From: Streptomyces sp. NRRL S-87 | Lineage (GTDB): Bacteria; Actinomycetota; Actinomycetes; Streptomycetales; Streptomycetaceae | Length of the DNA: 24,367 nucleotides | Direction of reading: 5' to 3' | Assembly: GCF_000719335.1 (NCBI RefSeq) | Contig: NZ_JOGB01000091.1 | Coordinates: forward strand, 1 to 24,367 | Shown here: positions 10,135-16,728 of the stretch, one piece after another | Layout: each line of letters starts with the position of its first letter | How positions within the stretch are numbered: the stretch's first letter is position 1 | Made by a program: the position numbers and the translations under genes | Notes under the pieces: generated by a model | What the model saw: only the letters and a program-made list of their open reading frames with translations | What the model was told of the DNA's origin: nothing | Database searches by the model: none

Positions 10135-10911
10135 ATGACGTGGCACGGGGGAGTGCTGGCCGGATTCGATCTGGAGACGACGGGGACGGACCCGCACGAG
10201 GCGCGGATCGTGACGGCCGCGGTGGTCGAGGTGACCGGCGGCGAGATGACGGGGCGGCGCGGCTGGCTGGCCGATCCGGGGATAGCCATCCCCGAGCAGG
10301 CCTCGGCCATCCACGGCATCAGCACCGAGCGGGCGGTGGCGCAGGGGCGCCCGGCCCGCGAGGTGGCCGACGAGGTCGCCGAGGCGCTCGTGGAGCTGTG
10401 GCGGCGCGGTGCGGTCGTGGTGGCGTACAACGCCGCCTTCGACCTGACGCTGCTGACCGCCGAACTGGCCCGGTACGGGCTGCCGTCGCTGGCCGACCGG
10501 CTCGGCGCGGCGGCAGGGCCGGCCGGCACCGGCCCGGTGGTCGACCCGCTGACCATCGACCGCGCGGTGGACCGCTACCGGCCCGGCAAGCGCACGCTGG
10601 AGGCCGTCTGCACGGTGTACGGCGTGACGTTGGAAGGGGCGCACGACGCGTTCGCGGACGCCCTGGCGGCCGTCCACGTGGCCCGCGCGATAGCCGACCG
10701 GCACCCGACGGTGGCCGCGCTCGCGCCGGAGCTGCTGCACGAGCGGCAGGTGTCCTGGTACGCGTCGTGGGCGACCGGCTTCCAGGCCTACCTGCGCCGC
10801 CAGGGCAGCCCGGAGGCCGTGGTCGACGCGCGCTGGCCGCTGCGCGCGCCCACCCCGGCGGCGACCCCGGCGCCGGCCCCGGCACCGGCCCCGGCGCCGG
10901 CCAGGGCCTGA
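10135..10911 (+). CDS. DnaQ-like 3'-5' exonuclease (DEDDh)
   Basis: This 258-residue protein is a DEDDh-type 3'-5' exonuclease of the DNA polymerase III epsilon family. D12 and E14 (FDLETTG), D103 (YNAAFD), and H170 and D175 (HDAFADA) make a complete two-metal catalytic set. It lacks polymerase or UvrC domains and is not the main dnaQ by any visible mark; stand-alone copies are usual in actinobacteria and are thought to act in repair or RNA/DNA end processing. The tail after about 235 is a run of Ala-Pro repeats. I chose the ATG at 10135 because GGGAGGGG lies 6 bases upstream; the ATG at 10117 is an in-frame alternative with GGAG before it. It converges with trpS across 95 bases. Confidence 0.92.
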   Translation: MTWHGGVLAGFDLETTGTDPHEARIVTAAVVEVTGGEMTGRRGWLADPGIAIPEQASAIHGISTERAVAQGRPAREVADEVAEALVELWRRGAVVVAYNAAFDLTLLTAELARYGLPSLADRLGAAAGPAGTGPVVDPLTIDRAVDRYRPGKRTLEAVCTVYGVTLEGAHDAFADALAAVHVARAIADRHPTVAALAPELLHERQVSWYASWATGFQAYLRRQGSPEAVVDARWPLRAPTPAATPAPAPAPAPAPARA

Positions 10912-10933
10912 CGGCCGCGGACCGGCGGCACCG

Positions 10934-10985
10934 GATCGACGGCCGGGATCGACGGCCGGGATCGACGGCCGGGACCGACGGCACG
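10934..10985. repeat. 13-bp tandem repeat, 4 copies
   Basis: Three perfect GATCGACGGCCGG units (10934-10946, 10947-10959, 10960-10972) and one diverged unit (10973-10985) fill the gap between the convergent exonuclease and trpS genes. The last unit takes part in a hairpin, GGACCG (10972-10977) with CGGTCC (10984-10989), which may serve as a shared terminator. Confidence 0.85.
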
Positions 10986-11006
10986 GTCCGTCCCGGTGAG
11001 GCCGCT

Positions 11007-12173
11007 TCAGTAGCGGGTGCCCATCGCGTCGCGGACCTCGTCCAGGGTGGCCTCCGCCAACGTGGCCGCCCGCTCGTTGCCCGCCCGCAGGACGGCGCGC
11101 ACGTACGACCGGTCGCGGGCCAGCTCCGCGCGGCGGGCCCGCAGCGGCGCGAGGTGCTCGTTGACGGCCTCCGTCACCGTCCGCTTCAGCGCGGCCGCGC
11201 CGCCGTCGCCGATGCCGGCGGCCACCTCGTACGGGTCCCGCTCCTGGCACAGCGCGGCCAGCAGCACGAGCCCCGACACCTCGGGCCGCCCCTCGGGGTC
11301 GTAGGTGATGTGCCGCTGCGCGTCGGTCTTCGCTCCCTTGATGAGGCGGGCCGTCTCGTCGGCCGTCGCGGCCAGGGCGACCGCGTTGCCGCGGGACTTG
11401 CTCATCTTCGAACCGTCCGTGCCCAGCAGGGCCGGCGCCGTCGAGAGCAGCGCCTCGGGCTCGGGGAACACCTGGCCGTAGCGGTCGTTGAAGCGCCGCG
11501 CCACGGTCCGGGTCACCTCCAGGTGCGGCAGCTGGTCCCGGCCGACCGGCACCACGCTCGCCTTGCTGAACAGGATGTCGGCGGCCTGGTGCACCGGGTA
11601 GGTGAACATGAGCCCGCTGACCGCCGACTGCCGGGAGTGCGCGATCTCGTCCTTGACGGTGGGGTTGCGGCCCAGTTCGGCGACCGACACCAGGGACAGG
11701 AAGGGCAGCAGCAGCTGGTTGAGCGCCGGCACCTGGCTGTGGGCGAAGAGGACGGTGCGGTCGGGGTCGATCCCGGCGGCGAGGTTGTCGAGCACCAGGT
11801 CCTCGACGTGCTCGGCCAGCCGCTCGGCCACGTCCCGGTCGGTGAGCACCTGGTAGTCGGCGACGATCACGTACGTCTCCACGCCGAGGTCCTGGAGGCG
11901 CACCCGGTTGCGCAGGGTGCCGAAGTAGTGGCCCAGGTGCAGCCGACCGGTCGGGCGGTCCCCGGTCAGCATCCGGAACCGCCCGGGCGCCCGCCGGATC
12001 CGGGACTCCAGGTCCGCCGCCCCGGCGGCGTTCCGAGGCCCCGGGCCGAAGGGGGTGGTGGCGTCGTCCGTCGTGCCGTCGTTCGTCGTGCCGTCGGTCG
12101 TCATGCCGTCCGTCGTCATGCCGTCGTTCGTCGTGCCGTCGGTCGTCGTGCCGTCCGTCGTGGTCGGTGTCAT
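11007..12173 (-). CDS. trpS: Tryptophanyl-tRNA synthetase
   Basis: This 388-residue class Ic synthetase charges tRNA-Trp. The HIGH-type motif is HLGH (79-82) in TGRLHLGHYFG, and KMSKS is at 256-260. The true enzyme fold starts at about residue 68 (RMLTGDRPTG). The first 45 residues are a low-complexity Thr/Asp/Gly pentapeptide array that most TrpRS proteins lack. The ATG at 12173 has GGGAG 7 bases upstream; internal ATGs in the array or at residue 68 are possible alternatives. Expression should be controlled by the Trp-codon leader and terminator at 12242-12342. In Streptomyces coelicolor an auxiliary, indolmycin-resistant TrpRS is known to be controlled by ribosome-mediated attenuation, so this may be its counterpart rather than the housekeeping enzyme. 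That identity is inferred from the leader. Confidence 0.94.
   Translation of the reverse strand: MTPTTTDGTTTDGTTNDGMTTDGMTTDGTTNDGTTDDATTPFGPGPRNAAGAADLESRIRRAPGRFRMLTGDRPTGRLHLGHYFGTLRNRVRLQDLGVETYVIVADYQVLTDRDVAERLAEHVEDLVLDNLAAGIDPDRTVLFAHSQVPALNQLLLPFLSLVSVAELGRNPTVKDEIAHSRQSAVSGLMFTYPVHQAADILFSKASVVPVGRDQLPHLEVTRTVARRFNDRYGQVFPEPEALLSTAPALLGTDGSKMSKSRGNAVALAATADETARLIKGAKTDAQRHITYDPEGRPEVSGLVLLAALCQERDPYEVAAGIGDGGAAALKRTVTEAVNEHLAPLRARRAELARDRSYVRAVLRAGNERAATLAEATLDEVRDAMGTRY
12069..12158 (-). repeat. 15-bp coding tandem repeat in trpS, 6 copies
   Basis: Six 15-bp units of the form CGTCGTGCCGTCNGT (plus strand) encode six pentapeptides DG-T/M-T-T/N/D near the TrpRS N-terminus. Units differ by only one to three bases, so they probably arose by recent expansion. 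Length changes would stay in frame. Confidence 0.88.
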
Positions 12174-12241
12174 CGCGCTGCTCCCGCCGTGTGGGGGGAC
12201 CGCCACCGGAGGGCCGGCTCCCGCGCGGGCGTGGGCGCGGG

Positions 12242-12277
12242 CATGCGAAAGGGCCGTCCGGTGGACGGCCCCGCATG
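12242..12277 (-). terminator. trp attenuator terminator upstream of trpS
   Basis: On the transcript, GGGCCGTCC-ACC-GGACGGCCC (12271 down to 12251) is a perfect 9-bp hairpin followed by TTTCGC. Flanking CGCATG and CATGCG (12277-12272 and 12247-12242) can extend the stem. It lies between the leader peptide and the trpS start at 12173. An upstream segment at 12300-12293 (GGGCGGCC) can pair with GGCCGUCC of the first arm with one G-U pair, giving the competing antiterminator. Confidence 0.85.
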
Positions 12278-12280
12278 GAT

Positions 12281-12331
12281 GTCCTGCTGGGTGGCCGCCC
12301 CTAGGAGGGGCGCCACCAGTTGAGACAGGAC
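12281..12331 (-). promoter_or_regulatory. Attenuator pause/1:2 stem containing the Trp codons
   Basis: In the transcript, GUCCUG (12331-12326) pairs with CAGGAC (12286-12281), GGUGG (12317-12313) with CCACC (12294-12290), and GCCCC (12311-12307) with GGGGC (12301-12297). The two Trp codons (12318-12313) lie in the 5' arm. A ribosome stalled there would prevent this stem and free the 12300-12293 segment to form the antiterminator. Confidence 0.72.
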
Positions 12332-12342
12332 GAAGAAGTCAT
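12301..12342 (-). CDS. trpS leader peptide MTSSSCLNWWRPS
   Basis: This 13-residue reading frame, MTSSSCLNWWRPS, has two adjacent Trp codons (TGG TGG at 12318-12313) and ends with TAG inside the first stem of the attenuator. It lies 127 bases upstream of the trpS start. Its job is to measure charged tRNA-Trp: with enough Trp-tRNA the ribosome reaches the stop and the terminator at 12251-12271 forms; with too little, it stalls at the Trp pair and transcription continues into trpS. Short Trp-rich leaders of this kind are known in Streptomyces upstream of trp biosynthetic genes and of an auxiliary TrpRS gene. The ATG has no strong ribosome binding site (only GGGG) but lies six bases after a -10-like TACGCT, consistent with a leaderless start. 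Confidence 0.88.
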   Translation of the reverse strand: MTSSSCLNWWRPS

Positions 12343-12348
12343 GGCCCC

Positions 12349-12354
12349 AGCGTA
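12349..12354 (-). promoter_or_regulatory. Putative -10 box for leaderless trpS leader transcript
   Basis: Reading on the minus strand, TACGCT is followed by six bases (GGGGCC) and the ATG of the leader peptide. Transcription would start at or next to that ATG. The -35 region is poor (CTGGAG at 18 bases spacing). Confidence 0.45.
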
Positions 12355-12407
12355 ACGCGCGCCCCGGGGCGGCTCCAGGGACTTTCGGGCCATGTCGGGG
12401 CCCCGCG

Positions 12408-13259
12408 TCAGAACGGGTACCAGCGGACTTCGGGGGTGTTCTCGCGGAGCGACGCCACGCGGCGGCGGAACTCGGTCAGGGCGGCCGGGTTGGAGGGGGC
12501 GTGCTGCGCGACCCAGGCGCAGCTGGCGGTCTCGCGCGCACCGCGGAGCACCGCGCAGCCCTCCCAGGCGCGGACGTCCCAGCCGTACGTCTCGCAGAAG
12601 GCGTCGTAGCCCGCGGGGTCCAGCCCGTACCGGTCCCGTTGGAGGGCCATGACGACCAGGTCGTGCTCGCGCAGGTCCGCCGAGAAGGTCTCCAGGTCCA
12701 CCAGGACCGGCCCGTCCGGCCCGACGTGCACGTTGCGCGGCAGGGCGTCCCCGTGGATCGGCCCGGCCGGCAGCCGGGGCACCAGCGCGGCCGCCTCGGC
12801 GGCGAAGGAGTCCCGCCGCTCGCGCAGGTACGCCGCGTCCGCCGGGTCGATCGCGTCCCCGGCCAGCCGCAGCCACCGCTCGACCCCGCCGAGCAGTTCG
12901 CGCGGGGGCAGGGGGAACGGCGGGGCGGGCAGCGCGTGCACCGCGCGCAGCAGGCCGGCGAGGTCGGCCGGAGCCGCCGTACGCACGGCCGGCGCGAGCC
13001 GGTGCCAGACCGTCACCGGGTGCCCCTCCACCAGCCGCGGCTCCGGTTCCGCCGCCCGTACGGCCGGCACACCGGCCGCCGCGAGCCATCCGGCGACCGC
13101 CAGCTCGCGCCGGGCCCGTTCCAGCAGTTCCGGGGCCCGGCCGACCTTGACCACCAGGCCGCCGGCGCCGAAGACCGCGTTCTCCCCGAGCGCCAGCAGG
13201 TCCGCCGACCCGGCGAATCCGGCCGCCGCGAGCACCGCCCTGGCCCGCGCCTCGTCCAT
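12408..13259 (-). CDS. Aminoglycoside phosphotransferase (APH) family kinase
   Basis: This 283-residue protein has the eukaryotic-like kinase fold of the APH/choline kinase family. K38 in LVVKVG fits the ATP-binding lysine. H169-G170-D171 with N176 (HGDALPRN) is the catalytic loop, and D188 in VLVDLE is the metal ligand. Family members phosphorylate aminoglycosides, choline, homoserine or macrolides. The substrate of this one cannot be read from the sequence and a resistance role should not be assumed. The ATG at 13259 is chosen because homology begins immediately (MDEARARAVLAAAGF). Only a weak GGGA lies upstream, and the frame stays open further upstream with GTG alternatives. The stop is 66 bases before the trpS leader peptide on the same strand, so the two could share readthrough transcription. 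Confidence 0.88.
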   Translation of the reverse strand: MDEARARAVLAAAGFAGSADLLALGENAVFGAGGLVVKVGRAPELLERARRELAVAGWLAAAGVPAVRAAEPEPRLVEGHPVTVWHRLAPAVRTAAPADLAGLLRAVHALPAPPFPLPPRELLGGVERWLRLAGDAIDPADAAYLRERRDSFAAEAAALVPRLPAGPIHGDALPRNVHVGPDGPVLVDLETFSADLREHDLVVMALQRDRYGLDPAGYDAFCETYGWDVRAWEGCAVLRGARETASCAWVAQHAPSNPAALTEFRRRVASLRENTPEVRWYPF

Positions 13260-13336
13260 CTCTGCCGTTCCCGTCGCCGTGCCGCCGTCATGACCGGCCA
13301 AGTCTCGCACCCGCCCCGGCCGGTGCGCCGGACCGG

Positions 13337-13396
13337 CCGCGGGTGGCCCGTGCGGAGGCCGCGGGTGGCCGGTGCGGAGGCTGCGGGTGGCCGCGG
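13337..13396. repeat. 22-bp imperfect tandem repeat, 2.7 copies
   Basis: CCGCGGGTGGCC plus GTGCGGAGG-type units repeat with a 22-bp period at 13337-13358, 13359-13380 and partly 13381-13396. One mismatch separates the full units. The array lies in the 274-base divergent gap upstream of the APH gene, so it may affect spacing in that promoter region. Confidence 0.75.
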
Positions 13397-13425
13397 GCCG
13401 AACCGGTGCCCGCACCGCCGATCCC

Positions 13426-13455
13426 CTGACCGGAACTCGGGCACCGCCCCATAAT
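13426..13455 (+). promoter_or_regulatory. Putative sigma-70-type promoter
   Basis: CTGACC (13426-13431) and CATAAT (13450-13455) are separated by 18 bases, close to the TTGAC/TANNNT consensus of the main Streptomyces sigma factor. It would start transcription near 13462, giving a leader of about 70 bases to the gene at 13534. CATAAT stands out in this GC-rich region. Confidence 0.5.
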
Positions 13456-13492
13456 GGTCACCTGCAGTGGGGCGCCGTGCGCCCTGCGCGAT

Positions 13493-13512
13493 CATGCCGG
13501 TCTTCCGGCATG
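13493..13512 (+). promoter_or_regulatory. Perfect hairpin in leader of membrane protein gene
   Basis: CATGCCGG-TCTT-CCGGCATG is an 8-bp perfect stem with a 4-base loop, located between the putative promoter and the start at 13534. It could be an operator in DNA or a 5' stabilising or attenuating hairpin in RNA. The sequence does not decide between these. Confidence 0.5.
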
Positions 13513-13533
13513 CACCGGGGGGTGGCACGACAC

Positions 13534-14361
13534 ATGGGAACGGCCGGGTCGGAACTGACGCGGGACCGCCGCCACGTGGCGCGGGAGTTGGCCCGCCAGG
13601 TGGTGTTCGCCACGGAGGACGAGCTGGAGCGACGGCGGTTCGACCAACTCGCCCGCGCGCACTTCCGCCCGTGGTGGGCGCGGTGGGCGCGGCCGAACCG
13701 GTTCGACCCCACGGGGCCCATCGGGGACTTCGTCGCCCCGGCCGCCCTCGCCGCCGCGTCCGCCCTCCTCGCGGCGGTCTCGACCGCGCTCGTCGCGCGG
13801 TTGGAGGACGCTCTCGGGGCGATGCGCAGGCGGCGACGGCGCGTGCGGGAACCGCAGGCCGGGGCCCCGCAGCCGCTCGTCGACGCCGGAGAGCTGAACC
13901 GGCTGCACGAGATCTGCCTGGCCGCCGCACGCGACTGCCATCCGTCGGAGGACGAGGCCCGGCGGGTCGCCGACGCCGTGCTGGCCAGGTTCGTCCGGGC
14001 CCTGGCGGACGCCGCCGTCCAGCCGACGCCCGCTCCCGCCGAGCCTTCCGCGGTGCCTCCCGCACCTCCGTCCGGGCTCCCCACGACCCTTCCTCCCGTC
14101 CCCACGACCCTTCCCCCCGTCCCCACGACGCTTCCCCCCGTTCCCACAACTGTTCCCCCGGTCTCTCCGGCTCCTTCCGCGGTCCCTCCGACACCTCCTG
14201 CGGCACCTCACGCGACACCTCCTGCGGCACCTCACGCGACACCTCCTGCGGCACCTCACGCGGTACCGCGCGCGGTTCCTCCCGCGGCCGGAGCCGCCGA
14301 CCGGCGGGTCCCGCGGCCGGAGCGTCCCGCGGGCGACGCGGACCCGGCCGGCGGACGCTGA
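13534..14361 (+). CDS. Membrane protein with Pro/Thr tandem-repeat tail, unknown function
   Basis: I do not recognise this 275-residue protein. Residues 1-60 are charged and helical, with a WWARWARPNRFDP patch. One hydrophobic segment lies at about 65-90 (FVAPAALAAASALLAAVSTALVA), followed by an Arg-rich stop (RRRRRR). A second helical domain (about 120-165) contains C-rich LHEICLAAARDC. From about 168 onward it is almost pure Pro, Ala, Thr and Val, with four PTTLPPV-type heptapeptides and three eight-residue PPAAPHAT units. The ATG at 13534 is chosen for its position after GGGTGG (9 bases); an ATG at 13510 and GTG at 13522 are alternatives. The stop is 6 bases before the M48 protease gene, so the two are very likely co-transcribed and may act together at the membrane. 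Confidence 0.72.
   Translation: MGTAGSELTRDRRHVARELARQVVFATEDELERRRFDQLARAHFRPWWARWARPNRFDPTGPIGDFVAPAALAAASALLAAVSTALVARLEDALGAMRRRRRRVREPQAGAPQPLVDAGELNRLHEICLAAARDCHPSEDEARRVADAVLARFVRALADAAVQPTPAPAEPSAVPPAPPSGLPTTLPPVPTTLPPVPTTLPPVPTTVPPVSPAPSAVPPTPPAAPHATPPAAPHATPPAAPHAVPRAVPPAAGAADRRVPRPERPAGDADPAGGR
14080..14163 (+). repeat. 21-bp coding repeat, 4 copies (PTTLPPV)
   Basis: Four in-frame 21-bp units (14080-14100, 14101-14121, 14122-14142, 14143-14163) encode PTTLPPV three times and PTTVPPV once. The units are nearly identical at DNA level. Confidence 0.9.
14194..14265 (+). repeat. 24-bp coding repeat, 3 copies (PPAAPHAT)
   Basis: Three in-frame 24-bp units (14194-14217, 14218-14241, 14242-14265) encode PPAAPHAT, PPAAPHAT and PPAAPHAV. 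The first two are identical at DNA level. Confidence 0.9.
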
Positions 14362-14367
14362 CGGAGC

Positions 14368-16719
14368 GTGTACCTGCGGGCGCTGCTGTTCTGGATCGCG
14401 CTGACCGTCGCGTCCGCCGCCATCGCCTTTCCCGCCGAGTCCCGGCAGCACGCGGAGGCGGCGATGGGCCGCACGCTGTGCGCCGGCCGGGTCACGCGTG
14501 ACCAGCTCGACTCCCTGCCCCTCACGCCGGAGGAGTTCGCACTCGCCGCGGCCCGGCCCTTCTGGCAGCGACGGGAGGTCCCGGACGTCTACCAGGGGAG
14601 AGTCGCCGGTGCGATCCGGCGTGACTGCGGCCCCCTGGTCGTGGACCACCCGGAGCGTCGCGCGGGCCTGATCGTCGGCGCACTCACAGGAGGAGGGCTC
14701 CTCCTGTACGGCCTGCTGCCCCGACTGACCATCCTCTACCACCGCATGACGAGGGACGGCGCACCCGCCGGCGCCGTGCACACGCGGGCGACCGCGGCCG
14801 GGGTACCGCGGCCCACCGTCCTGGTCGACGGGGGCGACCCGCGGGTCAACGCGCAGGCCTTCGGGAACGTGCGCCGACGGTACGTCGCGGTGTCCACCGG
14901 ACTCGAACGCCATCTCGTCCGCGGCACGGACGGACGCCTGGTGGAGGCGGTGATCCAGCACGAACTCGGCCACATCCACCATCGCGACCTCGACGTCACC
15001 CTCGCCGTCACCGCCCTGTGGTGGACGTTCCTCGCCCTGGTGGCGGGCGCGTTCGGACTGTCGTTCAGCGGACGCTTCGCCGGCGACGGCGCGGCCCTGC
15101 GCGGGCTCTCGCTGGAGCTCGTCCTGATCGTCGGCGTGGTCTACGCCGCCCGCAACTGCTTCCAGCAGTCGCGGGAGTTCCACGCGGACCGGTTCGCGGC
15201 CTCGCGGATGGGGACGGACGAGGTGTCCGGCGCGGTCGCGTTCGGGGACGCCCTCGGCCGGTTGAGCGAGGGGCGCCGGGGCAGCAGGCGCGACGGGACG
15301 GCGTGGCCGTTCGGCACCCATCCGTCCGTGGAACGCAGGAGGGCGGCCCTGCTGCGGCCGGCCCGCGCCGACGAGTTCACCGGCTGGGAGGCCGCCCTGA
15401 TCGGCTGCCTGCTCGCCTTCTCCGTCAACCTCCTCCTCGGCCTGAGCCTCGAAGTCCAGCTTCTGGCGCTCCGCTTCGGACTCATGCCGCTGGCCGAGGT
15501 GGACCTCGGCGGCGAACTGGTCTGGATGGTCCTGCCGTTCCTCCTCCTGGCCGGTCCGCTGATCGTGCTGGGGGTGCGGCACTCCGTTCTCGCGTGGGGA
15601 GGGGCGGACGCCCCCGGAGGCCGGCTCGCCGCGCGCCTGGCCGGGCTCGCCGGCTGCCTGTGGGCCGGGCTCTGTCTCGGCTGCATGGCAGTTCCCGGGG
15701 CGCTGACGAAGGCCGGGGGCGTCCCGGTCCTGCTCTGGCGGACCCCTGCACCCGCCCTGACCCTCGCCCTGCTGTCCCTGGCTGTCGTCGGTCCCGGGGC
15801 CCTGGTGGCGCTGGGCTGCGAGGCGGTGCGGATGCCCCGCGGTCGGTCGACAGTGCTGCTCAGCGGGTACGGCGCCCTGCTCGCCGTCGTCGCCTTTCCC
15901 GCCGCGCTCCCCCCGGTCGCGGCCCCCCTGCTGCGCGTCGTCGCGCTGGCCGTGCCGTCCGCGGCGGCCGTCGTGGTGTCGGCCCGGCACCTCCGCGGCC
16001 GCCACGGCGGCAGCGGGGGTGGCAGTGGTGGCGGGGGCGGTAGTGGTAAGGAGGGTGGCAGTGGCAGTGGTGGCGGCCGTGGTGGCGGCAGTGGCGGTGG
16101 CAGTGGTGGCGGCCGTGGTGGCGGCAGTGGCGGTGGCAGCGGTGGCGGCAATGGCGATGGTCCCGGACACCCCGACGCACGGCCCTTGTCGGAGGACGCC
16201 GGCGAGGTGACCGTCATGTCCCCGTCGGTCCGCCCCCTGGTCCGCGGACTGTGCCACCTGCTGACGCTCGGGATGGCCGGTTGGGCCGTCACCGCCGTCG
16301 TGCGGCTGCTGACGGACTTCGCGCCGAGCTCCTTCGCCGTCCTGGCCGCGACCGTGGGCCTGGCGTTCCACGTCGCGGGCACCGCCGGTGCCGCACTCGC
16401 CGCGCACGACGGCGTGTTCCGGCGGCGCGTCCGCGCCGCGTCCGGATGCCTGGCCGCGGCCGCGGTGGCGGCCCTGCCGCAGCTGCCCGCCAAGGGGGAC
16501 GCGGCCCCCTGGACGCTCCTGCTCCTGCTGTGCCTGACGGCGTGCGCGGTCATGGCCGCCGAGGTGTCCGCCGCCGCCCTCTACGACCTGCGCCACCGGC
16601 CGGCACCCGCCGGGACGCCGGCCGCCGCCGGGACGGCGCCGGACCGCCCCGCCGCCGCGTCCGACCGCGGGCGCCACGGCCGCCATCGCCCGGGCCGCCG
16701 TGCCCCGCGCGACGGCTAG
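14368..16719 (+). CDS. Polytopic M48 family metalloprotease with Gly/Ser linker
   Basis: This 783-residue membrane protein carries an M48 (HtpX/Ste24-like) zinc protease domain. H198-E199-L200-G201-H202 is the HEXXH zinc motif, and E270 in SREFHADRFAAS is the third ligand; an N-terminal hydrophobic segment (5-22) and others around 100-120, 210-230 and 245-262 frame the active site. After about 365 there are further hydrophobic segments, a linker at about 545-600 made almost only of Gly and Ser, and then another set of four or so membrane segments (620-730) before a basic, His/Arg-rich tail. Typical M48 proteins are about 300 residues, so the C-terminal membrane half is an extension. The GTG start has GGAG only one base before it, so translation probably depends on coupling to the gene 6 bases upstream. 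Substrate unknown; membrane protein quality control or signalling is a guess. Confidence 0.85.
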   Translation: MYLRALLFWIALTVASAAIAFPAESRQHAEAAMGRTLCAGRVTRDQLDSLPLTPEEFALAAARPFWQRREVPDVYQGRVAGAIRRDCGPLVVDHPERRAGLIVGALTGGGLLLYGLLPRLTILYHRMTRDGAPAGAVHTRATAAGVPRPTVLVDGGDPRVNAQAFGNVRRRYVAVSTGLERHLVRGTDGRLVEAVIQHELGHIHHRDLDVTLAVTALWWTFLALVAGAFGLSFSGRFAGDGAALRGLSLELVLIVGVVYAARNCFQQSREFHADRFAASRMGTDEVSGAVAFGDALGRLSEGRRGSRRDGTAWPFGTHPSVERRRAALLRPARADEFTGWEAALIGCLLAFSVNLLLGLSLEVQLLALRFGLMPLAEVDLGGELVWMVLPFLLLAGPLIVLGVRHSVLAWGGADAPGGRLAARLAGLAGCLWAGLCLGCMAVPGALTKAGGVPVLLWRTPAPALTLALLSLAVVGPGALVALGCEAVRMPRGRSTVLLSGYGALLAVVAFPAALPPVAAPLLRVVALAVPSAAAVVVSARHLRGRHGGSGGGSGGGGGSGKEGGSGSGGGRGGGSGGGSGGGRGGGSGGGSGGGNGDGPGHPDARPLSEDAGEVTVMSPSVRPLVRGLCHLLTLGMAGWAVTAVVRLLTDFAPSSFAVLAATVGLAFHVAGTAGAALAAHDGVFRRRVRAASGCLAAAAVAALPQLPAKGDAAPWTLLLLLCLTACAVMAAEVSAAALYDLRHRPAPAGTPAAAGTAPDRPAAASDRGRHGRHRPGRRAPRDG
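16069..16140 (+). repeat. 36-bp coding repeat, 2 copies (Gly/Ser linker)
   Basis: Two 36-bp units (16069-16104 and 16105-16140) differ at one base and encode GGGRGGGSGGGS twice. They sit inside a wider GGT/GGC-rich stretch (about 16000-16165) that forms the flexible linker of the M48 protein. Confidence 0.88.
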
Positions 16720-16722
16720 AGT
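16717..16722 (+). promoter_or_regulatory. Putative -10 box for leaderless DUF1697 mRNA
   Basis: TAGAGT is followed by exactly six bases and the ATG at 16729. Its first three bases are the TAG stop codon of the M48 gene. No ribosome binding site precedes the ATG, which supports a leaderless transcript. Confidence 0.55.
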
Positions 16723-16728
16723 GCGGCC

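Noticed and set aside
10135..10911. Exonuclease considered as the main DNA polymerase III epsilon subunit
   Set aside because: Nothing beyond the DEDDh motifs supports it, and stand-alone DnaQ-like proteins are common in actinobacteria.
12242..12342. Leader of trpS considered as a T-box riboswitch
   Set aside because: No T-box consensus or specifier loop is seen. A Trp-codon leader peptide with terminator explains the region better.
12408..13259. APH-family kinase considered as an antibiotic resistance gene
   Set aside because: The family has many substrates, and nothing in the sequence or neighbourhood points to an aminoglycoside.
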